Made by a program: the position numbers and the translations under genes
Notes under the pieces: generated by a model
Database searches by the model: none
What the model saw: only the letters and a program-made list of their open reading frames with translations
Told to the model about the DNA's origin: nothing
In this document: positions 1 through 12,237 of the stretch, in pieces
Position numbering within the stretch: the first letter of the stretch is position 1
Layout: the number at the start of each line of letters is the position of its first letter
Source: Nereocystis luetkeana
Taxonomy: Eukaryota > Sar > Phaeophyceae > Laminariales > Laminariaceae
Reading direction: 5' to 3'
Assembly: GCA_031213475.1 (NCBI GenBank)
Contig: JARUPZ010000018.1
Coordinates: 806,001 to 870,000 of the forward strand
DNA: 64,000 bases

Positions 1-52
1 CAAGTCCACGAGCGACAACCTGCAACGACGGGCGTTCATGAAAGTTTCGCAC

Positions 53-926
53 CTTGCCCCCGCCAAACTTGCACTCGTCCCCGTATACGGTGTGGTCGGC
101 CTCCACTCGAACCTGTTCCATCCCATCGGTTGTCACACACAAACATTGATCAACATCGACCCAGCCGGAAAAAGTGCGGCGGGAGGTAACGATATCAGGA
201 CGGAGCCGGGGGCGGGCGGGGGGTAATAGAAAAACAGATGCGAGGGCTGGGCTCTGGTACAGTATATCCCGGCAGTACTGTAGTAGTCAACTGGCAGCAA
301 CTATCTACTGATTGAGTCGGCCGGTAGATGTTTGCCAGTATATTTGAGATTGCGTAGGACTAAGAAACACGCCATAAGATATTACGGAAACCCATCAAAC
401 CGCGTTTCGGGAGGAGAGAGGGCACAAGAGAGAGAGGAGGCTTTGTTTTGTTGGTAAGAGCTTACTGTCCTATATATGCCCCAACGGTAGGAGCGACAAA
501 AAAACATCAAATACCCGACTGCTTCATGATGCGCCTGCCCGACGACCAGCATACTGATGCAATCCAATGGACTGATTACTGACGGAGTCAAGCACAATAC
601 ATACTGCTTGAGGCAGCCAGTGCCCAGCTCTAGTGGTTGCAAGACCGTGGCAGTCTCTGCTCTGAGAAGAGGAAATCGAGAAGGCTCGAGCGCGGCATAC
701 GCAGGGAAACGCGTGTAACGCGCGATGAGAAGAACCGATCCGCAACCCCCGTACTCTTGGCCGCCTCCCAAACATCGTCTTGTCGCCAACGTTTTACAAC
801 AGCAGCAGCACCGACGGTTACCGTCGCGGCAACGACCGCACAACAATAGCAACAACGACAACAACAGCATAACCAACATCACCAGTAACAACACCAACAG
901 CTACAACCACAACGACGAGGACGATG

Positions 927-975
<49 letters not shown>

Positions 976-1832
976 CCACAAAAGCGAAAGGGTTTCCGCG
1001 CTACCCTGTACCCCCCAACTCACGTACAGATCCGTGTCCGCCAACCGCACAATATCACCCTCGGTCGGACCGAACACGGCCGCGTAGTTAGCGCGGGTAA
1101 CCGTTATTCTCTTCGAGCTCTGACCCTCATCGTCGTTGCCGGGTTCCTGCGGAGGGGGTGCACGGGATCGCGGAAGGCGCCGACAGCATGGGTGGCGCCG
1201 AAGAAAGTTCGACACGAATCATCATCAGCACGCCGGAAAGATGACAATGTATCTATCTACCTATCTACACATAGATCATCTAGATCCTAACGTGCCGTCA
1301 AGAAATGCTGTGCATGTTGTGTATACAGCACATATCAAACAAACTCAGGACGCTTGTGCTACATATTACATATAGATTGTACGCGGCCCCTGCCCGGCAA
1401 CATGAGCTAGCTCATACAGATCACACAGGTCATATCTGCCCTGAAAGGTCTAGTTCACCAAGCGGGAATACATTATCTATCTGAACTGTCCGTTGTGTGG
1501 AACCATCACAACCACAGTAGGGCCGCGAGGTGGCTTACTACATACACAATCCAGCCGAGCGCTAGTTATTAGGCTGGGGCGGCGAAGTAAACCAACTAAC
1601 CGACATAAAATGTTCACTTATATATATATGTATGTATACCTAGATACAACTCATATATATACATATATATAAAATATACATAATATATATATATACTTCG
1701 TATATGTTTAACCCTGCGGCGGATTGGTAAACACACAAAAATATAACCTTAAGCTCACCACACTTCGACGTTCAAGAATCGTGTCGGGTTTTCAAATTAA
1801 TGCGTCGCTACCGTCGCAGAAGCAGCAGAACC

Positions 1833-1865
<33 letters not shown>

Positions 1866-4800
1866 CATGCATGCGCGCGTGAGCATGTTGACCCGAGAGG
1901 GACAGGTACACATATCAACACGATTCGGGCCTCAAACGCGCGCCAGTCAGAGATATAGATGCAGAGACGCAGAGCTAGCGAAAAACAAGATGTCGCGCGC
2001 AACTACTTGTGCTGGAACTGGAATACTGTGCGTAACCTGAGCCAATCCACCAACTGACTCGTCGGCGCCTTATAGGCAGGCGACTCGCAGCCCCAACCAC
2101 AAAACGGACACGGGGGCGAAAGCCGGCGTTCCCTTTTGCGCCCGACTACAACAGCAGCAGCGCCACTCTTGTTGCCCCTGCTGCTTCCGTAGCTCTGCCG
2201 ATTCCTCCCGCCTGTTCTCCTGCTATATATATAAGCAATACCCGTGCTGACGGTGAGACCCCCATCACCGCTGACACCCACCCCCCGTGCGACAAAACAA
2301 AGAACGGGCATGAGACAGCTCGGGGGGCTACAGAGACTACCTAGAGATGCCCGACAAACCTCCTCCCCTTTTTCGCGTTTGTGCGTAGTTTGATGAAAAT
2401 GCGTTGCATTTGCTTGCCGTGATTACAAGAAGAGACGGGGTGGCTTCCCGACGCCCGATCGAAAGCAAGCAAGGCAACGCCGTGTAACTCTGGGGTAATT
2501 AATCCTTAGACCAACTTCAGTCCTTTCTTGCTGCCCCCCTGGCCTATACACACAGCGTGTTCATACGCTGTGACCCCCGACGACGAAAACATGACCCCCC
2601 GCGCCGGGCCTCATCACGGGGCGACACCAAGCAACAGGAATATAACTCGCTCCACTCCAAGTCTCTCGTCATGCCAGAAACTCGGGTACCATCGCATCGG
2701 CGCCGGCTCGTGACATTATCAGAGAAACCATACCAACACCAATCGCGCAGGGGAACGACACGGCGCGCCAGGTTTGATGCTTGCAAAACGAGCACGGGAA
2801 CCCTAAAAACACGGCAGACGGCCGGGCAACAAACACCCGCGTGGGACACTTACATCTTGGTGGCCGAAACCCCCCGCTACGATGCGTTCCATGATGGTGT
2901 CCCAAGCGGAGGGGTCCACTGGGCCGTCGCACAGCGCTGTGACGACAAGTTTTCGAGTGGCATCCGATCAAACAGGTCAGGTTAAAATGTATACATTGGA
3001 CAAGTTGCCTCGGAAAACGGACGCGCGGACGAACGAACGAACGCTCGGTTGGGTGCGCCTAGGACGGGGTAGGGGGTGGGAGTGGGTGCGCCCAGAAGCC
3101 GGGGGGGGGGGGGGGCGGGTGTACTCAATATCATGCGTGGCCGTAGTCATATAACCATAGACCCTCGCATCCTTACAATGCCGGGACGGAGCACGTCGGG
3201 TTTTCACCGACCAGAGGCAGAAATTGCTTGCACCAAGCGCGAAGCGCCGTGAGGTGTTGGGCGAGTCGCAAGAAGGACGGGCTGCATCCTACAATTATAA
3301 AAACCTCTCTTAAACCGGATTTTCTTCCATATAGAGCGGGGGGGGAGGGGGGGGGGGGGGGTACACGGCCACGAGTCTAGGGTGATGCATGCACACAACG
3401 ATGAAGACCTATAGCCGGGTGCGCGGCTGTTGCATCACGAGGAGGTTGTAGGTGGGCCCACGCGTTGCGCTGCACCCGAGGACGCCTACGCGAGATACCG
3501 CCCTTTTGATTGGCGATCGACAACCTTGGACTTCTGTACAGACTCAAGTACGTTGTTAGCAAAACACGCACACCTCGCTCGGAAAGATATATCATGATCT
3601 ATCTACCTACAGATAGGTCATCTAGTTCCTCCCCTGCCGTTGTGAGAGACTATGCAGGACCTGTGTATAGTGCAGATCCCACCCAGGGGAGAACTTGTGG
3701 TACATCATGCAGACAGGCTACACGGGTCCCACCCGGCGACGCGAGCTAGATTATATATACAAGATCGGCAATAGATCTGCCTTCAACGGTTTAGACTCTG
3801 AATTGGGAATGATCTGTAGATGATCTGGCCGAGGTATGGAAGAGTTGCTTGACCTCTCCCCTCGGCTGCCGTCGCCGACGGGCGAACCAATAACACGGGG
3901 ACGCCAAGGGTTCGAACGACAAGAGGGGGGTGGACGGCCGACGCCCAAAAACTGCAGCGGCGAGACGACGCCCACAGTTTCGTCCACCCGCGGTAACATC
4001 GTTTGATCACATCCGCCGGCAAGTCCGTTAAAACACGCGTCTGCTCCACGCCTTCGCAATCATGCATACAGAACGCGCGGCAGCCCGGGAAGCCGTGCGC
4101 TTACACTTCACCCCGCAGTCATCAGCCCTCGGTTCGCGCACAAGGGGTTGATGTGTACTTGTGGTCCCCGTTTCCGCCGTGGCACCACGTGTGGCAATGC
4201 TTTTCACCTACCTACCTGGTTGCGGTCAAAGCCGATCACACCCTTGCTTGAGAAAATGTGTCGGTTGAAGGTCTATATAGCTTTGACCCGTCAAGGCCTC
4301 TCTGAACTAAATACACGAGTTATCGGGTGGGGGGTTCCTTGACGACTGCCCTTGACGGCCGTCCTTGACGGCCGTCCTCAACGGCTATCCGTGACGGCCG
4401 TCCTTAACGTTCTTTCCTTGACGGCTGTCCGCCAACCGCAAGAGCTTCATCAACCGAAATATTTATTGTGTGCATGAGTAACACAAGACAAAACAGGCAG
4501 ATAAAAAAACGAAACCGAAAACGCGAAACCTTAAGAGCCTACGTACCGAGGACGGAATGCACGAAAAATATTTTCAACACTTGGAAATTTCTACGCTTCA
4601 CTCACCGTTCCCACCCCTGATTACGCGGTTACCGGCGATGTCCACCAGCGTCACCGTCTTGGTGTCCCCAGGCTCGAAGCGAACGGCCGTGCCCGCGAGT
4701 ATGTGGAGGCGCTTGCCGTACGAGCGGCGGCGGTCGAAGCGCAGCTCCCGGTTGGTCTCGACGAAATGGTAGTGTGATCCCACCTTCGCTAGCGTCACGC

Positions 4801-7800
4801 CGGGTATTCGGAACGAAAACGAAAACCAAATCAAACCTGTTGCTAGGTACCGGTTCTGTCCCTATGTGATAAGCTTCGAATCAATTAACCAGGGGGGGGG
4901 GGGGCGTACTCATTTGTTGCTTGCCTTAGTCATTTGACTATTGACCACGCATCCCTTTCGAGACGGAGCGGGGGGGGGTGTACTCGATAGGAGAGATGTA
5001 CTCGATCTCATGCATGGCCGTAGTCGCTGTGGGGGGGTAAGTGCAAGAGCTGCTTTGCACGAACGCGTCTCATGTGCTTCTGCCATTCTGCCCCGCCTCT
5101 CCCGCGGATATGACCTGGAGCCTCTTCCGCGGCTAGACTTGGAGTCTCTCCCGCGGCTAGACCTGGAGCGTATCTCGCGGCTCGACGTTAATCGCCGGCA
5201 GACCTGGTGGGGAAGGAATCTACCGTCGAACACGCAGCCGCTGCTGGGGTAGTCGAGGGCGACAAAAGGGTTTCCGACCGATCCACTCAAGAGCCACATG
5301 AAGAAGACGCTGCTGTTTATTAGTGATGCGAAGGAGTTAGATACCCGCAGCTAAACGTCCGAATACTGCCGGTACGTGATCGCGGCGGCATTACGTCACC
5401 CGTTCGAGCTCAGCGAGCAGGAGGATAAACCACGCGGCCCACGGGATGGAGGGGGGGCGGGATGCAGAGGGTTGCGTTGCCCTTATCCGGAACACGATAC
5501 GTAGGAGCATGGGGTAAAAATAATAACTGACGTCTCTGACGGAATTAACATGCGCAAAGGGTGAATTTGTTTCTCGATCTAATGGGTATGGATCAGCCTC
5601 GCTCGCACCATAAACAGTTTTGTTGACGGTGCGTCCTCGGTAGACAGCTGGACAAAATAACGTTCCGTGTTTCATCCCGCCTCGATCAAAGCGCCAGCGA
5701 GCGCGCAGGTGTTCGCCCGGGCTCTCTAATCAAGTACAGTCGGAATGGCCGTCGGAACACGCACACGGGGGCTACCGAGCAAACGGGCGGGACCCGGGAT
5801 ATTGACACGCCGGAGACCCCCCCCCCCCCCCCGCCGCCCCCTGCAAATCATGCGACCACCAAAAACTGATGAAAAGGTTTCCTCGTCCGTCCCCAACTAT
5901 CCGCGACAAACGCATTGCCTGCTGGATGGATGCATGTGCCATGCAGAAGGGCTTATCGAAACCCCCCATTCACAACACAGCGGCACACAAGGCCCAAACA
6001 CACGGAAAACACGCCTGAATATTCCACTACCGTACATCACACACACTACACAAAAACTGCTCCCAAGGGGACACAGATAAAGGGGGGGGGGTCCGCAGCA
6101 CGCAACCGGGAGCAACAGCAACAGCTAGACCCCCACAACAGACAGAAACACCCATACACCCATGCGAAAGCGCACGCGCAAGCACAGCACAGGCCTACTT
6201 ATATACATACATACCTGGATGGGGCGATCGCCCATGTTGGTGACGCTGAGCGAAAGCGTGGCCCTGCCCTTGTTGATTTCGATCTCTTCCCCGTCGGGCG
6301 TCAGCACCTCGCCGAGGCAGATGCTCCTCTCAGAGTTGCCGAACACCTCGAGGTCGGGAACCGGCAAAAAGGAGCCCTGGAAATAAAAATGACGCCCGCA
6401 GCGGGGAAGGGTGGGGGAGGGGCAGCCGAGGGGGGGGGGTGGTACGCAGTCCGACACGAGCTTATGGCCAAGCAGGGTTTTTTTCTTGGAGGGGGTTTGC
6501 ATGGGCAGGACGGCGTTTCTACGGTCAGGTTTTGAGTCTGGTTGCCGGTCAGGACGGCGACGAGGAGCGGGTGCCGACGTGGGTCGTGGTGCGTGCACAG
6601 GGTTTTCTGCTGATGAGAATGAGCGCAAACACAGCACAAGCTACTGTAGATCAAGCGTGCCACGGGAAAACCACGAGGGGAAAAAAGAAGAAAACGAGCG
6701 TGCCATCAACGGTGGGAAAGAAAAAAACACCCCATCACCAGTACGGATGCCGTCTTCCTCAACCTCTCACAAACGAGCGAGACGACCAAGGTATTTTTTG
6801 CTTCGCCATGAGGGTCGACCGCAGACCGATCACCCGAAAGCTCAACCCATCCCCAATGCAGCGACCATCATCCTGCTCCTTGTCACGCAGTACCAGGTAC
6901 TTCTTGGGTTTCCACATTTTTTCACCCCGCGCCTACCTGCAGCGCGAGGGCGAGGTCTCCGTCCTCCCTGCAGATGGGATGGGCAATGGTCACGAGCTTC
7001 GTGCCGTCGGGGAACGTGCCTTCTACCTGCACCTCGCGGAGTTCCGCTGCTACTCCGGCCATCACCTGCCTCGTCAGCCACACGGCGTGGAAATAAAACA
7101 ATGGTAGTGGTCGGCAGATACAACGCGCAGAAAAAGAAAGAAGAAAAAGTATCCTGCGAAGAAACGCGTCTGCCTGCCTGGTGTGCGGCGCGAGTATGAA
7201 AAAAACTGCACACCATGCACATGTCGGCGGTGCTTAAAATAGTTTGGTGCGGTCGGTTCAACCGCACAGCACGAAGCGAGAGAGCACTTGCCCGCATGGT
7301 GTGTGTTTCTTAGCCGCATCCTGTCCTCGCGAGCCACGAGCTAGTTGCGCACATCAATATGAGTGGGTGCAGGGGGCAATGCTCGCGCTAGCGGTGGCGG
7401 CAGACCCCTCACCGGGACGAAACTGTCTTAACACCATATCCACAACAACAAACCACATGCACACACCGAAAATCCCACACAGAAAACCCACCGACAAAAC
7501 GACAAAGTGCACGATAAGCGCGCCTCTAAGCGTGAGCGACGATTGCCGTACGTCTTGAATCCTATCACTTTTCTCTCTCTCTATTTCCATCTCTCTCTCT
7601 TTCTCTCTCTCTCTTTCTCTCCACCTACCCTTGATTCATTCCACGGTAAGGGTTGGCCTTTTTGCCTTCTGAGGCAACATTTTCTGACCGGTTGACCTCT
7701 TCAAGTGAGCAACTAGTAGTATACCAGTTACTATTACGGGGGACCATAGTTAACAGGACCTACGGCAAACTCAAAAACCTACCAGATATTTATTCACCTA

Positions 7801-9849
7801 TTTTTGCTAACAATATTCGGTCCTATTTACTATGGTCCTCCGTAATATGACACTTTACGACTGTTATAAATTTGTTGTAGGACTAGCGCATAGAAACGTT
7901 GGTCGGGTTTGCGCCAACGAAATTCTTCGGTGGCATGACTTGGGTGATATATGAAGCTCCTCGTGAGAGGAGCTCAGAAATAAGTCACCACCCCTGAAAG
8001 GCACCACCCCTACCGTGGCATTGCTCCTTGTCGCGAAATAACGACTCGAGTCGGGCATCTGCTGCTGCGCGATACACCGCACGCGCGCACCTAAAGCGGG
8101 CTGCCACGCGACCATTTCCACACTGTAGCCCACCATTACCAGCAAGCATCGCTGGGGTCGGGCTAGCTTACCGCCGCTCCCGGCGTTCCCCTTGCTATGG
8201 TAGGGGAAAATAGCCCATGCCGGAGCTGATCAAGGGAGTATATGCGGGCGCTCTAGTGTGTAGGCGAAACCAAAGCGATGTTGCCCTCTCCTGTAAAGAT
8301 CCCCCCCCCGCCATGGTCATACGACTACGGCCATGCACGACAACAAGTTCACACACCCCACAGCGCTCGCGCGCGCGCCCACCGGTCCATGTGATTGGCG
8401 TACCCTCCGGAGCAGCCACAGCTGAAATTGGGACGCTCGCGGTCTACGAGCGCGACAGAGAAAAATCGTTTATTCTTGCAATATCATACCATCCGAACGC
8501 CTACAACAGTAGACGCATCTCCAGAGGCGCTGGGCGCCCATCCAAAGCCCCCGTCCAATACACCAAGTATATACATATGTATACTTCATGTGACTTCTTC
8601 TCGTCGCTGAGAGCGCTAGAGAGCAAGAAAATTCGACGAACATCGACGAAGAGTGGGAATGCTGAACCCGCTGCGGGATAAAAATGAGCGGCAGGTGCCT
8701 GGGCAGGAGAAAGGAAGACACCTGTGACCGCGAAATGTTGTCCTGAAAGATGGAAAGTAAATGTGGTGACTAACAAAAAATGCAACAACAACAACAACAA
8801 AAACTACTTTATTCCGTGGGCAACGACGTACGGCCCTTTTTGTTTCACCTGCCTGTGGCCGATCATCTGCTTCCCGGTGTTCTGCAGCTCTGCCACGCTG
8901 ACGCCGTTCCTGATAAATTCCAGCAGCTGTGGGGTTCATGTTGTGCGCGAAAGATTAGCGGGAGAAACGTTTGCATGCGCGCGCGTGTGTGAGTGGGTGC
9001 AAAAAGCGACGGACACCGGAAGTAGAACCCAAAATACATGGGTGATGGTACGGCATCACAGGGTATGCGATCTCCCCATCGACGCCTTCCGGACACGTCG
9101 GCAGTTTGGACGCAAATGCGTTGCTGTTCAGCAGGCCCACAGAAGGCGACGCGATGTCTCCTCTCCCGTGCCGCTGTTCCAAGCTACCGAAAGCAACAAC
9201 GCTCTCCCGACTCGCCCCGGCCGCTGTGCTATACGAAGCCGACGGGCGGCGAGACACATGCGGCCACCATTACTATAGCGGGTTGTTCCATGGGGGCTGT
9301 ATTTGGAGTAATATACACCCTTGGCATACGGAGCACGGCTGATTTCACCGACCAGGCAGACATTGCTTGCACCAAGCGCGAAGCGCCGTGAGGTATTGGG
9401 CGAGTCGCATGAAGGGTGAGCTGCATCCTACCAAGAACTCCCTGTGAGGCGGACTTTCTTGCACACGGATTACAGCGTCGAATTTATCGACTTGTTTTCT
9501 GGTGTGGCCACCTCCAGAGACAGCAACGAGGATACTATGTAACTACCTCGTGGGTGCCTCACCATATACCTGGTACCTGGTACACACTACGTGATAGGAT
9601 CAGTGTCATTCTGCGGAGTTAAGTGTCTCCACCTCGGACAAATGGTCTGACTCGATTGCAAGCCATGGTGACCGCCGAAACAAACAAACAAACACGGTAC
9701 CCTGTTTGTCTAGCTCACGCGGTGATTGGCGTGTTCAACAGCGTCGCACGCAGAATACAGCCAGCCCACGCGCGCGGGGGGGGGGGGGGGGGTGTACTCA
9801 TGGAGGGGGGGGGGGGGGGGGGGGGGCGGAGGAAGGAAGGAAGACAAAA

Positions 9850-9915
<66 letters not shown>

Positions 9916-10986
9916 CAGTACGTAGTCGTACCAGATGGTTACTCGTATACCGGTATACGACAACACCGCTGCCGTGTTCAACAAGCGACTCGCTGGTTGT
10001 CCCTCGAGGGTGTAGAGTGGTCATTGTATTAGGTAGAGCACCGCCGTACCTCCGGCAGTCATACGTTACAAGTGCGACTACAATAAGTGTGCAAAATACA
10101 TGCTTGTTTCAACACCGAATGAATTGTTGCACGTACCTGCGTAGCGATGAGAGCGACACACTCCGGGAGGTTTAGCCGCGTGCCGCGCGCCAGGCGCTTC
10201 TGAGCGATGAAGCCGACCTGGTGAGAGAGGGCGGGGGGCCGCGACGCATACACCCATTTGGGAGTGTTGGTGCTTTGTTCGGTGCTTTTCTGCTGCTGGC
10301 TACTGTTCGTTGGTTTTCACCGATACATAATCATGCTCATTTGATTAAAGAGTACCAGGTACCTGGTACCTGGTATTTTATTTCACTTCAGTCACTATTC
10401 CGGACAGGCTCCATCTGATTAGCAATATTAACACTATGTAATTTGCTCTTCAAGGACGGACGGATAAACGGTCAACATTACGTCAGCCCTTTCCGTTCGA
10501 GAGACCCCGAGTAAAACTGGGGAAGAATCGGTCAGCATCATCTATGTGCGGGGTTGAAAAATGATAAATAAAGCATGTCAAAGAACAAAGTTCGTGTCCG
10601 AACGACGACACAAGGAGATGTTGTTGCGTGGCGTGATATATACCGCTCGTACTGGTGCACGATGGCACTGAACTGCGTTGACGGATGACAATGACACGCT
10701 CATCATTGTACTGTCCGTTCCCAGGGTACCAGTACGTCCTACGAGTGCGCCGCCGAACAGCAAGAATCCTACGACTGCTCATGACTCAAGATACGTGCGT
10801 TGCATGTTGCGTATGACTGCGTACATTGTTCGTAGTACAGTAGATAAAAAAAGCTTTCATATTACATAGGGTAGCAGCGCTATCGCCTTCGCTGCTGCTG
10901 GAGCTGCGTTACCTTCACGCGGCAGCGGCAATGGGGCTCACATTGTGCAGACGGATTTTCTCGATCTCCCTCGGTGCAAGCCTCAT
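53..10986 (-). CDS. URE: Urease, fused gamma-beta-alpha type, 5' part (nine exons; C-terminus outside window)
   Basis: Urease hydrolyses urea to ammonia and carbamate with a dinuclear nickel centre. Exons I joined by reading frame: 10942-10986, 10137-10217, 8849-8926, 6937-7065, 6215-6376, 4606-4783, 2854-2936, 1024-1146, 53-112; together 939 nt, 313 residues, all with GT-AG junctions and consistent phases. Gamma domain: start [15 protein letters not shown] (ATG 10984-10986), then [29 protein letters not shown]. Beta domain: [13 protein letters not shown], then [22 protein letters not shown]. Alpha domain start: [33 protein letters not shown]. The single-chain order matches plant and fungal ureases rather than the three-subunit bacterial form. 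The nickel ligands and active-site Cys lie downstream and are not visible. No frameshift or stop is seen in these exons. Introns are 560-1783 bp and hold MITE and retroposon insertions. The gene is divergent from the PPR gene. Confidence 0.95.
926..976. repeat. (AAC)n microsatellite
   Basis: About 17 AAC units next to urease exon 8, within the intron. Confidence 0.9.
1834..1864. repeat. (CTG)n microsatellite
   Basis: Ten CTG units in a urease intron. Confidence 0.9.
3101..3335 (-). repeat. Poly(C)-tailed retroposon fragment
   Basis: A G-run (3101-3115) precedes GTACTCAATATCATGCGTGG, and the element continues to the CTCTTAAACCGGATTTTCTT segment. It lies in a urease intron. Confidence 0.75.
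4335..4435. repeat. Minisatellite of CCTTGACGGCCGT-like units
   Basis: Six to seven diverged 13-15 bp units containing TTGACGGCCGTCC, in a urease intron. Confidence 0.75.
4889..4968 (-). mobile_element. LINE 3'-end fragment with poly(C) tail
   Basis: The minus strand matches the last ~70 bp of the 47-kb LINE (GACGCATCCC region, GGCAAGCAACAAATGAGTAC) and ends in a C-run, seen as poly-G at 4892-4904. It lies in a urease intron and is truncated at its 5' side. Confidence 0.75.
4969..5036 (-). repeat. Poly(C)-tailed retroposon 3' fragment
   Basis: GTACTCGATAGGAGAGATGT and CATGCATGGCCGTAGTCG behind a G-run, immediately next to the LINE fragment at 4889-4968. Confidence 0.65.
5085..5195. repeat. 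30-bp minisatellite
   Basis: Three to four diverged units of CTCCCGCGGCTAGACCTGGA plus a short spacer, in a urease intron. Confidence 0.7.
7732..7847. mobile_element. MITE (TATTACGGGGGACCATAG family), in urease intron
   Basis: Ends are near-perfect inverted repeats (TATTACGGGGGACCATAGTT ... TATGGTCCTCCGTAATA) around an AT-rich core with GGACC/GGTCC boxes. Length about 116 bp, no coding capacity. Confidence 0.75.
9320..9755 (-). repeat. Poly(C)-tailed retroposon copy lacking its 3' tail
   Basis: Antisense copy from TTTCACCGACCAGGCAGACA to TGTCTAGCTCACGCGGTGAT. The poly-G end is missing, so it is 3'-truncated. It lies in a urease intron. Confidence 0.7.
9775..9912. repeat. Compound poly-G and (AC)n tract
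   Basis: Two long G-runs (about 9777-9792 and 9806-9826) followed after 25 bp by about 30 AC units (9853-9912), in a urease intron. Confidence 0.9.
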
Positions 10987-11281
10987 GTCTCGTCTTCGAC
11001 ACCGCAGGAGGGGGCGAGAACTCCGGCCTTATTATTGCTCGTTCGAGGACAATGGGAATGACTAGTCATTCCCATTAATGGGAATGACCGAGTATCGGGA
11101 GTTGCAGGAGATCAGGTTTAAAACGTCTACACCGGGAACATGTCATCGAAATCCCACCGCAACTCGCGCAACATGCGGCACAAACAGCAATCTCCGAGTC
11201 TCGTAGCAGTGTAGCTGTGCGCTGGTTTACGTGCACTCCCTGAGCACCTTCCCAAACTCGAGGTACTCCAGCCGAAGCACC
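10987..11281. promoter_or_regulatory. Divergent (bidirectional) promoter region between urease and PPR genes
   Basis: These 295 bp separate the two start codons, so both upstream regions must fit here. They contain a perfect 26-bp palindrome at 11051-11076 (half AATGGGAATGACT) and a third copy of the half-site (AATGGGAATGAC) at 11077-11088. No clear TATA box is seen. Transcription start sites cannot be read from the sequence. Confidence 0.6.
11051..11088. promoter_or_regulatory. Perfect 26-bp palindrome plus a third half-site
   Basis: AATGGGAATGACT is followed directly by its exact reverse complement (11051-11076), then by another AATGGGAATGAC (11077-11088). It lies 65 bp upstream of the urease ATG and about 200 bp upstream of the PPR ATG. 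The arrangement suggests a dimeric factor site, or a cruciform; the protein is unknown. Confidence 0.55.
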
Positions 11282-12191
11282 ATGGACCATGCTCGAGGAC
11301 TCCTACCATGCTTCGCCACGGGCGCGTTCGTCCTGCCGACACCCCCGTCAGCGCCCTCAATACAGCAAAACGGGCGACCACTCTTCACCAGGGCCTCACG
11401 TAGCACGGACTTGCGTACTACCACTACTACGAGGAAGGAGCTCGGCAGCACCAGGCTGAGCTCCTGGGGGGGCGAGAGCGGCTACGACTACGCCGACAGC
11501 AACAGAAGCAACACCTACGAGGGGGGGCAAAACGAAAGTCGAGGGCGTGGGCGAGGGGGCCAAGGCGGCCGGAGAAGCCCGACGGAAGACAGGCGTGGGG
11601 CTGCCGGGAGGGGCAGAGGAGGACGGGGAGGGGGCCGCTCAAGCTACCAGGGTGGGGGGCGCGCAGGAGAAGGCCGCAGGGAATGGGACGGGAGCGGGGA
11701 CCGCGGAGGAGGTCGCAGGGGTCGCGGGAGCTTCGGAAGGGGTGGGGGGCGCGGAAGCTTCGGGAGAGGTGGGCGTACCGGCAGCGGGCGCGGTCGGGGC
11801 AGCGGAGGTCGTGGTTGGGGTCGCCTGGATCCTGAGACGGTGAGAGCTGACCTTTCAGTCGTTCCAGTACGTCTCGGATATCAGCTACCTGGTACCTGGT
11901 ACTGCTGTACGTAAACGAGCATCAGCGTCAGCGCACGCTGTGTGGGTGTTTACTGTACCGGGGGATCATAGTAATCAGGACCCATCGTATGTACAAAAAT
12001 CTATATGTTTCAGTATTTTTACGAAGCGTATTTGGTCCTGATTGATTAGTATGTTCCCCCGTCATAAATATTAATAGCATCCGTAAGACTGCTTTCGTAG
12101 CGTACACTGCTGTGGGGATGCAAACCTGCGGAGGGGTTTGGTGCACATATTGCGAGATCCACCGCCGATCGATACAGCAGCTGTAGTAGCA

Positions 12192-12237
<46 letters not shown>

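Noticed and set aside
1-52. Another urease exon after 'GGGK' (reading GTTGTCGCTCGTGG on the minus strand)
   Set aside because: It would need an intron of about 33 bp, and the residues do not match the expected alpha-domain sequence.
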